This document shows, piece by piece, positions 22,461 to 36,623 of a stretch of 64,000 nucleotides of DNA. Numbering within the stretch: position 1 is the stretch's first letter; each line of letters starts with the position of its first letter. Both the position numbers and the translations under genes were made by a program. Source of the stretch: Rhyacophila brunnea (lineage: Eukaryota > Arthropoda > Insecta > Trichoptera > Rhyacophilidae). Location: contig JAGYXB010001414.1 of NCBI GenBank assembly GCA_022495005.1, positions 1,736,001 through 1,800,000 of the forward strand, read 5' to 3'. Below the pieces are notes generated by a model. It saw only the letters and a list, made by a program, of their open reading frames with translations. It made no database searches and had not been told where the DNA came from.

Positions 22461-25400
22461 AGTTCGAATAACTGACTTATACAGTGTACGATTGCCATTT
22501 TGTTTTTGTGTATTGATTATTTTTCAGTTCATCTTCTGTTGTAATAATTGTATAGTTAACGCATGGCTGTTATAATTAAATTGCATAAACGCTCTGATAA
22601 TATTATTTTGCAATTATTGACTGAAGAAGTATCGATTCCAAAAGCTAATTAATAAGATAAGATAACCGCAGATGTATTAGATAAAATCTAAAGTTTTTAA
22701 ATTATGATTATGTATTTAGATGACAACATAAGGTTAAGGTACATATTAAATATAAACAATCATAAACCAATCGCAAATAAGTCATCGTCATGGATGAAAA
22801 TTATTTTTGGCTAATTACACGAATTTATAAAAAAAACAGATCGATTCAATCAATATCAGAAAAAAGCTTTGCATGGGAGAATCTGTGTAGGGAAATAGGC
22901 GAAAGGCCGTTGTCAGTCACACATTTACTATTTATAATCTAGTATTTAGATATAAAAGCTAAAATAGCTATTTACTCAATAACAAAATGCATTGAAATTT
23001 AGCGTAATAATAAATAAATCATGTTATTATTTTATTCATCTAGACAATCTAGAGTCTAGACTGCTTCCAAATAACTGACAGTCTTTTTCATGCTTACAAT
23101 TATTATTAAAAACAAAAAAAAACGAATCATTTCTTATTTTTCAATAAATGCTAAAGACAGTCATTTTGGACAATTGTTCGGTTTACATATGATTAATAAT
23201 TGAGTAGAAATGAGTGTTTTACTTATCCTATCAATTATTCATTTTGTGATTGCAAAAACAATGCATTGTAAATTTCCATCAGACACATAAATTACTTAAG
23301 TATAATGAGTTGATGACATAGTAACTTATCAATCAGATATTATTAAAAAAAACAGTTATCATATTAATATTATTGTAATCTAATTATATGTTGGAAAATC
23401 CAATCAATAAATTTCCATGATTAGTTAGTAAAACTAATTATACAACAATTGCAAACTTCCTAGGAGAGGTCATTTTTGAGTTATCTCTCTTTTTACCAAG
23501 CCGACCAAGTGTAATATTTGATTATGTATAAATATTTTTAAATTAATAAATGTGTGATATTATATCCAAAGATATCGAAGAAAATCTTCTTATTCTACAC
23601 AAAATATAATATCAACGAATACGATCAATTATTATGGTTCTAATACTCACAAAAAATACTATGTACCTACCAAGATATATATTTTTAAACAAAAAGAACT
23701 TTTTTAATTTAAAAAATACATTTTTGAATCGAACAAAAGAATGCTTTCTTTACACGCCATAAAACTAATTTTCGATTTTGAAAGGAAAAAAAAACTTACC
23801 TGCTTATGAAAGACAAACTTTTCCAATGTTTCAGAATTTTTCATTATTCGATAAAAGTTTCAAATTCTAAAAGTCAATTGAATTACAAAGAAAAAAATAA
23901 TTCCGACAATGTTTGCCTTGAAAATTTTGTATGCTATAAAAATGAAAGACTATTTTTCACGTGTACAAAGTTTAATATTTCTGTAAAAACGTGACAATCA
24001 ATCCTCCATGGGCCAGCGACGGCACGTGCTTGTGGTCTTTATCAATTTATTGTGCTCAATAAAAAATAACTCGACAATAGACTATAAAAACGTACTTAAT
24101 ACGCTATCAAAACGATGCAGAATGGAATATAATATCTGGTTTTACGTAATGAAACTAGTAAATTTATATATCTATTTACAAATAAATGATCATATAGTAA
24201 GTATTAAATTGCTTATTTATATAAGTGATACTTGCTCATTATTTTGCGAACAAGTAAGTAATACTAAGCTTCTTATCGTTCCATCTGATTAGATTAAGTT
24301 AAGGCGGATATCATTCCGGAACCCGTCTAAGGGAGAGGATTTTGTCTCTATAATTAAATAGTAGATTTAGATCTGATGGACTTCCTGTTTTTGGGGAAAT
24401 ATCTTGAAGTGTTTGTTGTAACACAGGGAGGGGTATTTGATAAGAAATTTGTCGACCAAATGAAATACACATGTATTTTTTTCCAATTAATAAGTATAAC
24501 TACAGCATAACTTAAATATTTTTCTGTTTTCTCGTATCAACTAAACAATCGGTTATAGTAATATAGTATAGTCTTAGATATATTATGGGTATACGAGTAG
24601 TGTATGCACTATTTACGAGTGCATTTAGAAACAAATGTCATGGACATATTATTTACTGATCAAATAATACGTTAAAAATATTTTAACTAACAAAGCAGTA
24701 ATTGATATTGCGATTTTAAGTGAATATATTTAGCTCGAGCACTATTTTACAGACGAGGGAAAAAAGGATTCGGGGAAGAAAATGTAAAATAAGTTTTAAA
24801 GCACTTCATCTCAAAAGAAGACTAATTAACAACTACTTTCACTGTATTTACTATTAGTTCTAATGAAGTAGTTTTTTTTTGTGCTACATTTGTATTTAAC
24901 TTTTTTGCTATATCATGTAACCATTTTCAGGTTTTAGAATGAGATATAGATGCAACTCTTTTCAGTTCGGTATATATTAGAATGTATGCTTTTGCTACAT
25001 CAAAAGCCAAGACCATTCGGACCATTTCTTGGAAGAAAAACTATATATTTTGTAACCATTGCCATTACAGGACAGCGTTCATGATTTGAATTTTAAATAT
25101 CGATTTAAGTTAAAACGTTGGAAGAGACAATATTTTTAATCCATTCACCGAGTTGTTGATTACTATTAAGTATACTATTATAGGTACTATTATAATCTTT
25201 TACAAGTGTGCGTATGAATGATACGGATACTCTCAGTAGAGTGACTTGAGAGAGTGTTGTACAGTACCCCCCTTGTAGTGAAATGCGTTCACGATCAATA
25301 AAAAAAAACTTGAAAATAATATTGTTGCTGTGGTATATAGGATTTGTAATGTTATATTATGCAGACTTTGTTGTACGTGGCAATTGTTCTATTTACATAT

Positions 25401-27230
25401 ACAAACAATCCAAATTTGATCGATACATAATGATTTTGGTAGTTCGGTTAGTATCGTGTCACAAAAAATAATGATATAATTTTCATTTATATACAAATCC
25501 TAATGAGGTTTAACAATTTTTTTTTTAATAAATACATATTCTTCAGCAATAAAAATATTATATACCTATGTACAATAGAATAATTATAATTAATTAGGCG
25601 TGAAAAATAATTGAATAAATAAACCATAATATTGGAACCAAAACATGTGTGATTTTATGTGACTATGTAGATAACGGTGTGTATATCATTCTACGTATTT
25701 ACTGATAAACCTGTGTGCAATGTAATACTACGTAAGTATTCCGTTCCATTATCTATGTGGCGCATCTATCAGACTGTTGATCGAAGATAATGCGAGTAGA
25801 ATAACCGAGAGAACTGTATAAACTGAAATAACCCGATGATCTGTTTTAGCAGATAGTAAATGAGCTAAAGACCATGCTTTAATTTTAGAGTTATTGCCAA
25901 GAGTATCAGCAAAAAAATGTACCGTAGTAAATCTATACATAGCTTATTTTTGACACATATAAGAAAAGTATCAAATAGTAGTTTTTGAGTAGTTTGTTTA
26001 GTTTTGTATTTACTGTTGATAGCTGAATAATGAATACAGTATCTATGCTAAGTATTTGAAGTATTCCTTATATTTTCTCATAAGTGACTGTATTTAAATA
26101 TTACTTAGTTATACCATACAATACATTTAAAAACGTATGAATTAATTATTATTGTTATCAATGGCTGCTTTCAACATTGCACTCCACTATCTTCTTTCTT
26201 TTGACTTGGAACGCCAATTAGAAATACTGAAAGTTCTTTCTACTCCGTGCATCCACGGGCATCATGATCTCGCTGTATGTTGTTATCTTCAGGTTTTATC
26301 GACGTCAAGTGTTTTGACGCTGATGTGATGTTGATACGAAGTTTACGATATTATACATCTTAATAATTAGCCTCTAAGAATACATAGGTAACATAGAACA
26401 GTCTGATAAAGATAATATATACAAGGACGTATCCAGGTGGAGTATTGAAGGTGCCAAACATCTGGACGCCATGATTCCGGAAAAACAAAAGTTAAACAAT
26501 TTTATTAAACATATATATTATTTAATTAAATAAACCGTATCTTCTGATGAAATATATGAAGTATTATACGTACGTTGCCTACCGCAAAAGAGCGATAAAT
26601 CAAACGATGCAAATATTACCAAAGTCTATTATTATTTTGACACTAAAAATATTTGTAAAAATTCACCCCAGTTATATGCAGAAACTCTGTGAAGCATTAT
26701 TTCAAAGTCTCAATAGCGTAGCCTAGTGTCATATCATAATGAATAAAGTGTTTCTGCAAACGTGCTTTTTATGAAAGGGCGCCAAAGAATGAACGAGTTA
26801 TAAAGGGAAAAAACTAATTCATATTTCATGTCATAAGTTTGTTTCACGGATAGGAAAAAAGGAGTAATTATCATTAAACTAATTAAATATAATATAATTG
26901 TACTCGTTTTCTTTTTTCAATCACTACACGTAGCATAGCACCCGAGCGGTAGCAACATTTGGCGTGGTCCTGCATACGCTGTATTTTCAATGAAAAATGT
27001 TCAATACTCCTTAATCTCGTGTGTTATTGTCTAGAATAAAAAAATATTTTTATTATAAGTACCAATTTAGTTTATAAAATAGATGGAATACTATTTAAGT
27101 TTAAGTTGTGTTTTTTATGCTGTATTCTTTTAATGTAAATATTCATTCAACACATCTATCTACAATGCAAAATACGAAAGAGTATTATTGATGTGTAAAT
27201 TTAATTTGCATACACTGTCTATGGCCAAGT
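22461..27230. other. long AT-rich non-coding stretch
   Basis: No supported exon, RNA or transposon. Weakly GC-richer spots occur near 24005-24035, 25225-25290 (with a small stem, CTCTCAGTAGAG...CTTGAGAGAG), 26170-26340 and 26930-26995. The ORFs at 23806-23994, 24008-24292, 25283-25471 (+) and 25749-25940 (-) show no domain. Confidence 0.4.
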
Positions 27231-27241
27231 GAATATACATT

Positions 27242-27430
27242 ATGTCGCATAGTCTTATTAAAAATATTTCTGTCCATCTTATTGCTTGTTGTCTTTTTTA
27301 TATCTCTCGCGTGACGATTCTGTGTGGGGGAAATGGAAAAAGAATCAGGTTAAAATCGGGTGATTTACGCGTAAAAAAATATAAGTTTAAGAGATCAAAA
27401 GGCAGGCCAAGAAAAAGAAGCATTGATTGA
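27242..27430 (+). CDS. short ORF with AT-hook-like basic tail, unknown
   Basis: A 62-residue frame begins with a hydrophobic stretch (residues about 8-28, ..ISVHLIACCLFYISRVTIL) and ends in a very basic tail, KKYKFKRSKGRPRKRS. The KGRPRK core (residues about 53-58) resembles an AT-hook. The tail has a more protein-like look than the first half. An internal or terminal exon joined just before the basic part is conceivable (GAATCAG at 27341-27347), but no neighbour is visible. A chance frame or transposon piece is equally possible. Confidence 0.2.
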   Translation: MSHSLIKNISVHLIACCLFYISRVTILCGGNGKRIRLKSGDLRVKKYKFKRSKGRPRKRSID

Positions 27431-27732
27431 GAAAAATTCTAGTGTTAAAAAACGATCTTTTTTAAAGTTATATGGGAAATATAATTATGGGCCATAAATT
27501 AAATCTACGCAATTAAAATGGAAATAATAATATTAACAAAAAAAAATCATGTGCAATATTTTTTATTGTGTTACAGTGTTTTAAATCGTTCATTATTTAT
27601 CTTTTATACTTTTTACAGTTTAAAACCGCGTCCTTTGCAAATACTTACTAAAACCATTTTAGCATAGTACGATCGCCATTAATGGAAAAATTACCCTTTT
27701 CGTATAAAATATCATCTACAACTTGAAACAAC

Positions 27733-27822
27733 TTTAAAAAAAAATCTTATTGGACTTGAACCCGTATCTACTGCATTCTGCAAACGTGCATTACAGATTA
27801 AAAAACCGCTACTATTAATACT
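27733..27822 (-). repeat. tRNA-like SINE relic
   Basis: On the minus strand GGGTTCAAGTCC matches the Pol III B box, and the flank carries AAAAAATCTTA-type sequence as in the 6.3-kb foldback element. The A box is not clear. This is not an intact tRNA. Confidence 0.4.
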
Positions 27823-29360
27823 AATCATGAATAAATTTACTTAAATAAAGGTATTATTTTAGCTTCCGTTAATAGTAGTGACCATTTTTTGTAATTTAAA
27901 ATAAATATAGATAGGTATATAGAATATTAGTTTGGTTTCTAATACTTTTAGGATCTCTCAACTTTTTAGTTTTACGGTAGGTACTAACATTAATCTTACC
28001 AATATTTTTTCGTTATATTATTTTTTGTTTAATAAATAATATACAAGATATGAAAATGCAGTATTGCAGTAATTTATTTTAATTTTAAATTATCATCTAT
28101 GTTCAAATCATTTATGGAATTAAAACAAAACGATTTTTTAGTCGCAATTATTAATAATTTATTTAATATTTTTATGCTGTACGATCTCGTCAATATAAAT
28201 TTAAAATATACTAGTAAAAATTATACGTAATTACGTCAAAATAGTTTCACCTTGCTATTGACGGGGTCTTTGACTCAATAACGAAATAACTGAATTTCTA
28301 CCGAGAGACCTGGGTTTGATTTGTTTGCGTGCCAACAAAAAAAACGCGAGAAATATCTAGTTGATGCAAAAATAAATGACGAAGCCTTAGGTTAGGATAG
28401 ATCTCAAGGTTTGGAAATATATTCATACATTCCTACATGACATTTTTATTTTTACATACCTACATCTTTCATACCTAGTGCTAGTGAAACACAAAATAAA
28501 TATATGAAAAATATGATCAAAATTCAATAATTTTTTTACCAAGTTGGCAGAAAAAATAGATTTATACAATTCAATAACACCTACTCATTTAGCGAAATAA
28601 ATTATTACTGAAATAACTTGAATTAATTATTTTACAGTTGTTTTACGTTAACTTCACCAAGTGACAGATATTTAATTAAAACAGAGAATAGAATGTCTTC
28701 AATATAATCAAACAATAAAATATTCTCTAAATTAAATTGAATCTATCAGGTTGGAGTGGAAGAATTTTCGTTGAAACGTTTAGAAATAATGTTATGATTG
28801 TAGCACTGTCTTGATTTCATATAATATTCACAATGCATTTAGAGTACCTAGTTATATTATAAATAATTTAAAAAAAAAGTGTATTCTGGGGATACACAGT
28901 ACACGTTGAAGCTCGTTAAAGTATATTGTTTTCTTGGTCTCGATAAAAATATTTTTTAATTGATTTATTATGGTGAAAACATGAAAACTGAAAAATATAA
29001 ATTATTACTTTATCAGTAATTAATTGAAAAAAATAAATTTTATCACAAATGTTTATTAATATTTTTTAATACATATACAAATATTGTCTCTCGATAGCTG
29101 AGATAGCATATAATATGTTATATTTGCGCTTGGTTGTCGGAAAGGCATAACTTTAAGACCATCTGAAGTCTGAAATTTGTATTTTGCTTGTCGTGTAAAT
29201 TATGATAATACATGCACGTGTGTATCGCAGATTTAAACAAGAGTTACATTAGTTGAGTTAATTAAATATATAAGAGTAAAAAAAGGGGAGGACTGAAAAG
29301 TACGGAAGTAATTAAAATTGACAATTCATCCAGTAGTCAAGTGGATTGAAAGCAGCTGAC
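27823..29360. other. AT-rich non-coding DNA with a SINE trace
   Basis: At about 28295-28330, CTACCGAGAGACCTGGGTTTG looks like a truncated tRNA-derived B-box region. Otherwise there is no feature. Confidence 0.35.
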
Positions 29361-29364
29361 GACG

Positions 29365-29438
29365 ATGTCGATAAGGATATTTTCTCAACAATGCATCGTT
29401 ATCGTATACTTAGATAAGGTTCTGTGGCGGAAAAACAG
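29365..29438 (+). CDS. possible first coding exon (short), unknown
   Basis: ATG at 29365 (context GACGACGATGTCG) opens a frame of 24 codons, MSIRIFSQQCIVIVYLDK.., ending exactly at a consensus donor, AAAACAG|GTAAGTATG (29438/29439). The peptide is amphipathic with a hydrophobic middle (residues 10-16), which could be a short targeting segment. The preceding 100 bp are GC-richer than usual here. There is no partner exon, so chance co-occurrence of an ATG and a donor is the main alternative. Confidence 0.25.
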
Positions 29439-32250
29439 GTAAGTATGTAATATACAATTTATAAATGTTTCTGAATGTAACGCTTGACTAAACAAACCAA
29501 CATCAAACATGTTAATATACTGTATGGCTCTGAAAACAGGTTTTTTTTTCATGAATTGTGTAATGACTTTTTTAAATACGAAAAAATCATTTTAAAATGT
29601 GATAATTGCATTTAAAGTAAGCTTCCTATTTCAAAACTATTAGACAATACTTAATATTGTTTGCAAGTCGTATAGTTATATATAATATATTATATATTAC
29701 AATAGAATATTTTAACGAGTTTTTGAGCAATGTTAATAACTTCTGTGGTATTAACTGCGGAGAAAATAAATGGTAACAGTTTCATTTTTAATATTTTTTT
29801 TTGAGATTGTCAAAATTTGTCAACTTCAGTCACGTCACTGTAATTTTATTAAATCATTATATGGCACAAAGAAATTCTCACAAATAATCTGTATATTAAA
29901 AATACTGATTGATACGATGTATTATATTAATAAATATTTTTTATCATTATTTACTAGAAAAATATTATTTAATAATCATATATAAAAAAACCTATTTAAA
30001 AAAAATCTTAGTAAAACCAAGTAGTATTCGTACCCAAATCTTTCATTGTCTGGTAGAGTGCTCTTTTAAGTTATAGATCCATCTTGCAAATCAGTTCCAA
30101 CAACTACACTATCCGATGTATGTAGATAACGTTCTGAGTTATTCAAATATATTTATAACGTCTTTGCCCTTGTGAATATATTTTTTTAATTCAATCACGA
30201 ATATAACTTGTTTAAAGATTTTTTCTACATATTTATCATTTTTTTCAAAATTATGTAAGTAAGTACTTAATTATTTTCAATAAATAATTATAATCATTCT
30301 AAAATATTTTATAAGTATATTAGTAGTGATATTGAATAAAAAATAATATCTTAATTAATAAGAAATAATCATTTAGTGTCATTGTAAAATTTAATATGGG
30401 ACAGTGATAAGATAATTAATTAGGTTAATATATTTATTATCATGCAAGTATACTCATGAAGGTAAAACAGTATTATAATTATGCAAGCAGCATGCAAATT
30501 TCAAAAATGAATGCAATTCAATGACTCTGTTTATGATAATACTGCGAAATCTGTCTTTGAATTTGCATGCCGAATCCAAAGGTAAATAAGTATGATTTTA
30601 TCGGTATTTTAGTGTGACATTACGTGAAATATGTTGCAAAATCTACAGCAATGTTAATCAGTTTCACATATCGCTCTGTCAGTATAAAATCGTCACTGAA
30701 TCAGCACTGAATAGGGAATAGGGTCGCTCTAAATTAAATCCACTCCACCAAAATGCATAGATTAGTTCTAGCAAATGGCATAATGAACTAAAGAAGAACT
30801 TCATCAAGCAGGAAAACTTGTGATTTCTCGAAATTTTTCATTTAAAAATTATTGAGAATTCTTGAAATCAAGAATATGTCGTTTTTGAAATATCGAGATT
30901 GGTTTTTTGATTTCTCAAGAATTTTTAAGATTCTCGAAAAATCACCATTATTACAAAATTACCTCTTCTTGACAATTATTTTTTTTAGATTTTCCATCCA
31001 TTTTTTTTACTGGCGATTTTTTTAAAAGAATTTTTGTTAGAATTCGAGACCGGAAATGAGAATGATCGAAATTTCAGAAAATTTATTTCTCGAAATTCGA
31101 GATTGGGCTTTTCTGATTATTTCTCGATCACAGCGCCTATCCAGCAATGAATCAACTTTGGCTGATGATATTCTCAACGTGACTAAATTAATGAGAAAAT
31201 TTAAGGAAATTGTGAAAAATTATTTAAATTTATTTTAAATTAGTTTTGTCGAATGTAGAAATACTTATTCACGTACTTACCTTTAGTATGTAACTGAGGT
31301 ATAACTTTATTTATTCATGGATTTTGTCGAAAATTCAATGTCATAAATAATTTATAATTCATGGTTATAATGACATAAATACGTTGTATTTCTATAGGTA
31401 TAGTCGACAATTCAAGCGTTGTTTAATTTTAATAATACATTAATTTAACCGTGAGAAATTTTGTTAGTAGTAAAAAGTTATCATAAAGATTTACGAAAAA
31501 TTAATAATGTATAAATAATCGATATGTATTAGTACAAACGAAAACTTAAATTGAGAAGGTTAATGCGACTGATATTTATTTAGTACAACATTTGCGTACT
31601 ATCGGAAAATAAAAGAAAAAACATAAAATAAACCAGCTGTGTTGGCAGGGCAGGCAAAAGTGGAAAGGTTACAGTTTGACCATGAAATTTTTGTTATTTT
31701 ATTTTATTTCCACTCGAGTTGATTCTTCCCGTTTGGAATATACTGAAATTCAAGATGGAGAAATAGACGCAGTGTTTTCATGCCAACAATACGTCATTCA
31801 ACTAGTTTAATATTATTAAATATGAATGAATTATGGCGTCCTTTAAAGTTTTTTAGGCGCAATTAGACGCAAAAGATAAATCAGACATTCATTCATGATT
31901 ATTAGTTCTAAGGAAATTGGTAAACATTTTCCATTACATAACATGATTGTGTATTTTTTTTATAACTAAAGATCACATTTGTTGAAACAACACTGTCAGT
32001 CCTTAAACTGTAACTACCCAAGGCCCGATATTTTGTAATTTAGTTTATTATGTTATTTAGTCTTATTTTTAATTATATTTTTTAGATTCATACAATTTGT
32101 AACTGTAATATACTTACTTACCACTTGTAAATGCTCAGTAATACACATTCAAATTATAATTTATACATTTTTTTTGCGATATAGGAGATTTAAAAAAATG
32201 TAAATGCGATTATTATGCGGGTGTCAGAATAACATTAAATAATTAAAAAT
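29439..32250. other. AT-rich DNA with degenerate repeats
   Basis: 29930-30310 resembles the 6.3-kb foldback element, with AAAAAATCTTAGTAAAACC left of a decayed tRNA-like stretch and AAGATTTTTTCTAC to the right. 30800-31100 is rich in TTCTCGAAAT/ATCGAGATTGG words repeated in both orientations. The ORF at 31056-31238 ends in a plausible but unrecognised peptide. Confidence 0.35.
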
Positions 32251-32290
32251 CACATGTTATAGAATATGGATCTAATTATTTGGGTGAATT

Positions 32291-32431
32291 GATGATGACT
32301 ATTTCTCTAAAAAAAGTTTTCAGAAGGCGGCCACGATCCAAATTGATTGAATTTTTGAATTTACAAAGAAAAAAATGTTATTTCAGAAGATTAAAGAAAT
32401 ATGTAGAGTTACTCTCCAAGAAGAAGATTTA
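32291..32431 (+). CDS. short basic ORF, possible terminal exon
   Basis: ATG at about 32291 opens a frame of about 46 codons with strong basic bias (..KKVFRRRPRSKLIEF, then YFRRLKKYVELLSKKKI) that stops at 32429-32431. A CTAAAAAAAGTTTTCAG word inside could serve as an acceptor. No family is recognised. The following sequence (32455-32515) is a dispersed repeat also seen at 44.3 kb, so the ORF may belong to a transposon. Confidence 0.2.
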
Positions 32432-32454
32432 GGCAAAAGCCGGAAGCCACTGCT

Positions 32455-32515
32455 GTCGACTAAATGGGAGGAGTGTTGTTAGTTCGCAGTTTTAACACGT
32501 AGCCAAGAAGATGTT
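32455..32515 (+). repeat. dispersed repeat, copy 1 (second copy 44.3 kb)
   Basis: GGGAGGAGTGTTGTTAGTTC, then GCAGTTTTAACACGTAG and CAAGAAG, aligns with 44305-44357 (AGGAGGGGCTTGTTAGTTCA, CAGTTATAACATGACGTGG, ACAAGAAG). The family is unknown. Confidence 0.45.
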
Positions 32516-35500
32516 TTCGAGTATAGATCAATTTTATGTTTGTTAACTCATGAGGTAAGAGTACCCAAGCAGACATTTTTTAGTTCAATTTTAAGCAGGC
32601 AAATAAAAGGTATATTTATTTCCTACACAATCAATAAATTATTATAGATGTCGTATACAAAATGAATGTATTTCAATGCCAGATGTTTAATACTTGCTGT
32701 TTGAAAAACACAAACACTTTATCAAAAAGAACAACTGATACAACATATTGTAATTGTCCTATATTACAGTATAATTTCAATGTATACAATGGTATGTAAG
32801 CGTTAAGCTGTTTAACCCGCCGATGTCAAAATTTTAGTTAAAATAGTTTTTTTTTTTTTTTTTTTTTAAATATTTTTGACGACAATATAATTAAAAAAAA
32901 CATTCTTATGTACTTATGTGCGTTTTAAATCATATCAGAAGTATATATTTGTATTATATTGTATAAAATAACTATGTAAAAATGTATTAAAATTGCGACG
33001 AAATTGTAATAAATATATTTTTTAGTATGTTATTAAACACAGTTTAAAAATATAATAGTATTTTTGACTTCCGCGTTATCTGGCAGAACTTCAATAGAAT
33101 AGTTTGTGCGTTGCAAAAAAAAATAACATTTTATTCTATCACCGAGCAAACAACGTGATAATTAATTTTTTTGTCACTCCGTGAGAATGTAATTTGATTT
33201 ATTAGAATCCCGCCCAATATTTTTACGCGACAAATGCACGCAGTACGTGTGAAAAGAGAATGTATTTTTTTTCGTAAAATGAATCGTAATAGTACTTGAC
33301 CAATTATGTCAGAGGATAGTATTGTAATTGAAATTGCACACGTTTGAATGGCAGCGTGGTATTAGCTGCTAAGTGTTGCATTTATGGACGTGACATTTGA
33401 ATATGAAAGATCAAGCAAGTTGTTTGTAAACAAAATTTATAATGTAATGTAGTTTAAAATATTATCGATAACACGTAATTAATTATATGACGTATTTCTC
33501 AAAACAATATCATACTTACGTCGAATAAGACTACGTTTTGGATAAAAACATTGGAATTAAAACATGAGTGAAAAATGGTAAGTGAAATGGTATTTGGATA
33601 CACAAAAGAATTCATTTGAAATGTATTTATTTTTATTTAATATATTATACTTTGACATATTCATAATGAATAAAACCAAGATAAGTGAATTTGGAGAGGC
33701 TTTCATTGAGCTGTGGATAGATTAAAATTGATAATGATGATGTCTTAACAAATTATTGTTCGTCGTCAAATAAATTAATAACCGACGAAAACAATTATAT
33801 TTAATAATATATGTATAACGACAATTTCCCGATCAGTTCCAGATATATATTTATCCATATTCAAGTTTTACTACCAGATTTACGACGATTTTGTTGCATG
33901 CTCAAATTAACAATCATCATAGTTATAAGTGGCGTATATCTAAGTTTTATTGAATGAATAATTACATTATGTGTCAAATCCGTTGTTATATCCGATGTAA
34001 TACTCTATAATGTAATTATTATTCTAAGTAACTGATTTGCAATAATTGATAAGATACAATAATATAACAGTGATAAAGATTTAATATATTACTTGTTTAT
34101 ATATAAGTATATATAATATACACAAATGTAAATAATACGTAAACGGAAATAAATATTATATCCTAAGCTTCGATTATCAGAATCGTCGCTTTCATCATTC
34201 CTTCAGATTAAATTAAATTACACTGTTTATTAGACAATACAAATATTAAATATAGTAGTCAAACTTCTATTTTCGTAACTTTATAATGCCAATAATATTG
34301 AAATATCCCTATTATTAGAAGAAAAATAATCTTCATTTAGATAATCACATCACGTAATATCTGAATGAATACGGAGAAACTTATGTATTATTAATGTTTC
34401 ATTAACGTTTACACTAAAAAAATTGTAAGTATAACTGAATTAATACTATTTATATCTATTGAATTATTTCTTTGTTTATAAATTCTTTGTGATTTTGTTT
34501 AAATTACACACATTTTTTCATTGAATTTTATATAAAAAAGTTCATTTGTTAGAGTAAGTAAGTAGTGAACAATATAATAAAAGCGATCGATTTATCGCTA
34601 TGTTTTCTTAAGAAAAATCGTTTACCTCATAGTTTATAGGTGCATGTTTTTGAAGTTTTTATTCTTCGAAATAAACATAAAGTAAAACCAACAATTATTT
34701 AAAGATTAAAATAGTTACCATCGCTCCACGATACGCAAAAATAGTTTATTTCAAAAACCCTGGGAACACAAAAATAATGGAAAGTGTCTTATCTTCTAGT
34801 TGGGTCAGTAAGAAGGTGTAATTCTCGAGTGTGGAGAAATATGAGATAAATTTAAACACGTCTTAAAAATATGTTATAATCAATAGTAATGTTAATTTTT
34901 TTATGTAAATGAAACGCGCATTCAATATTGGAAATATTTGAGGACATTCCGGAGGGTTATTATTTCTTGTATGTCTGGCTTGATTATTATTAAGTTATAA
35001 ACTTGCAAAATGACTGGCCTTATGTTCCAATCTATGTAAAAAAAAATGAGTCGTTTGGAATATAAGATTATTTTTATCTAGGTATCTATATTGTAATATA
35101 TTATAAGTAGCTAAGTAAATGGATAAAACTAAGTTTACTGCAATTCTCTTGAACAATAGTCAATAATATTGTTATTTTCTAGAAGTACCGCATTATGATA
35201 CTCGTAAGTAGGTAAATAGAGTGTTGTAACAATTTTTTTCTGTTATCGCTTGCTTTTGTATAGGTTGTTATCAAAAGGATAGTTTAATGTGGTGATAAGA
35301 AATTATTACTTTACGTTTGAATGCATTCGTTAGAATATGGAAGTGTTGTTATGCAAGTGGCGCATATATTATGCAAGGTCATGTATCATTGGGTTATATT
35401 TTATTATACAGAGGTCGGCAAAGCGTGAGCGATGTATTAATTTCGAAAACAATAATAATTGTATAATTATAATGAATCATGAATATTCTATATACTCTGA

Positions 35501-36500
35501 ATAGATTAATAAGATAGACATGAGAAATTCAGCCACCGTAGACCAAGACTTTGGAGCAAATCATGGTTTATGATTGAACGACGGTCAAGTCATAAATCCT
35601 AAGAAATACAAACTCGTATCCTCAAAATATTACCAAGATTAAATGCGCGTTTCGTTTACGTAGCAAACTTTAATGATACAGAAATAACTATTGAAAATAG
35701 CAGAGTATTTAAAATATACTATATTATTATATTTCAACAGTTTTAATATATTTTCAAAATAAACTCTAGTATGCCAATTTTCAATTATTTTTTTTAATAT
35801 TAGGTACTGATATTTTACAGCATATCTTTCAAATTAAATAATTTAAATTATAGTTTGAGATTACAGAGATATAAAATACAGGTTTTAAGATTTTTTGTGA
35901 TGTAGTTACCTATAATAATAATAATATATGAACACTTGTTTTGATTAGCCTATTTTGAAAGTATGCACAAAAAACTTTGTATATAGTGTATATGAGTAGT
36001 TGCATTTTATAATCGTGTCATGTAATTTATATACATAAATCGTAGGGCAGCTTTTTAGAAAAAGTTCTGGGCATAATAGACTAAAAATTTAGTCGAGAAT
36101 CAGACTTCAGTAAACCGTAAAATACGGTTCTAACCCCATGAAAATGGAATGTAGGTTGACAAAAATAAAAGAAAACGTTTTTAATATAGGGTTACTGTGG
36201 AGATATATAATGTTCAAAGTAAATGACCTTGGCTTAAATACAATCGATTTTCAAACTCATTACCACAATTATCATCCATTGATTAAGAATGTTTTAAGAT
36301 GCCGTATAGAATAAATAAATTCGTATGTGTCCATTATTGTATAGTTCAAAAAAATGACAATGTATTGGAAAAGAAAATCATTTTGTTTTTATTATGTTAT
36401 TAATGTAGACACAAGTATAAATAATAATAAAAACGGTAAAAGGTAGGTATCTTAATATCATATAGGTTTGATATTTACCAGTAAGTTATTTTAGATTTTT
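32516..36500. other. long AT-rich non-coding stretch
   Basis: Includes a run of 21 T at 32847-32867. A small GC-richer spot at 35525-35600 contains TTTATGATTGA, a homeodomain-like word. No gene or assignable repeat. Confidence 0.4.
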
Positions 36501-36506
36501 AGAATA

Positions 36507-36623
36507 TGAGAGTTTCGCTCACTTTTCATAAATTGGACAACAAATTGCGTATTGACAAGCAGACAGGAAAGATAATTTTGCCGGATGCTGTTTTTTTAGA
36601 GATCACGGAAGTTGAAAAATAAC
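36507..36623 (+). CDS. short protein-like ORF, unknown
   Basis: ATG at 36507 gives a 38-residue frame to TAA at 36621-36623: MRVSLTFHKLDNK, then LRIDKQTGKIILPDAV, then FLEITEVEK. Composition and alternation of hydrophobic and charged residues look protein-like and unlike neighbouring AT-driven frames. TTTTAGATTTTTAG just upstream could act as a splice acceptor, making this a last exon. No family is recognised, and the length gives little statistical power. Confidence 0.25.
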
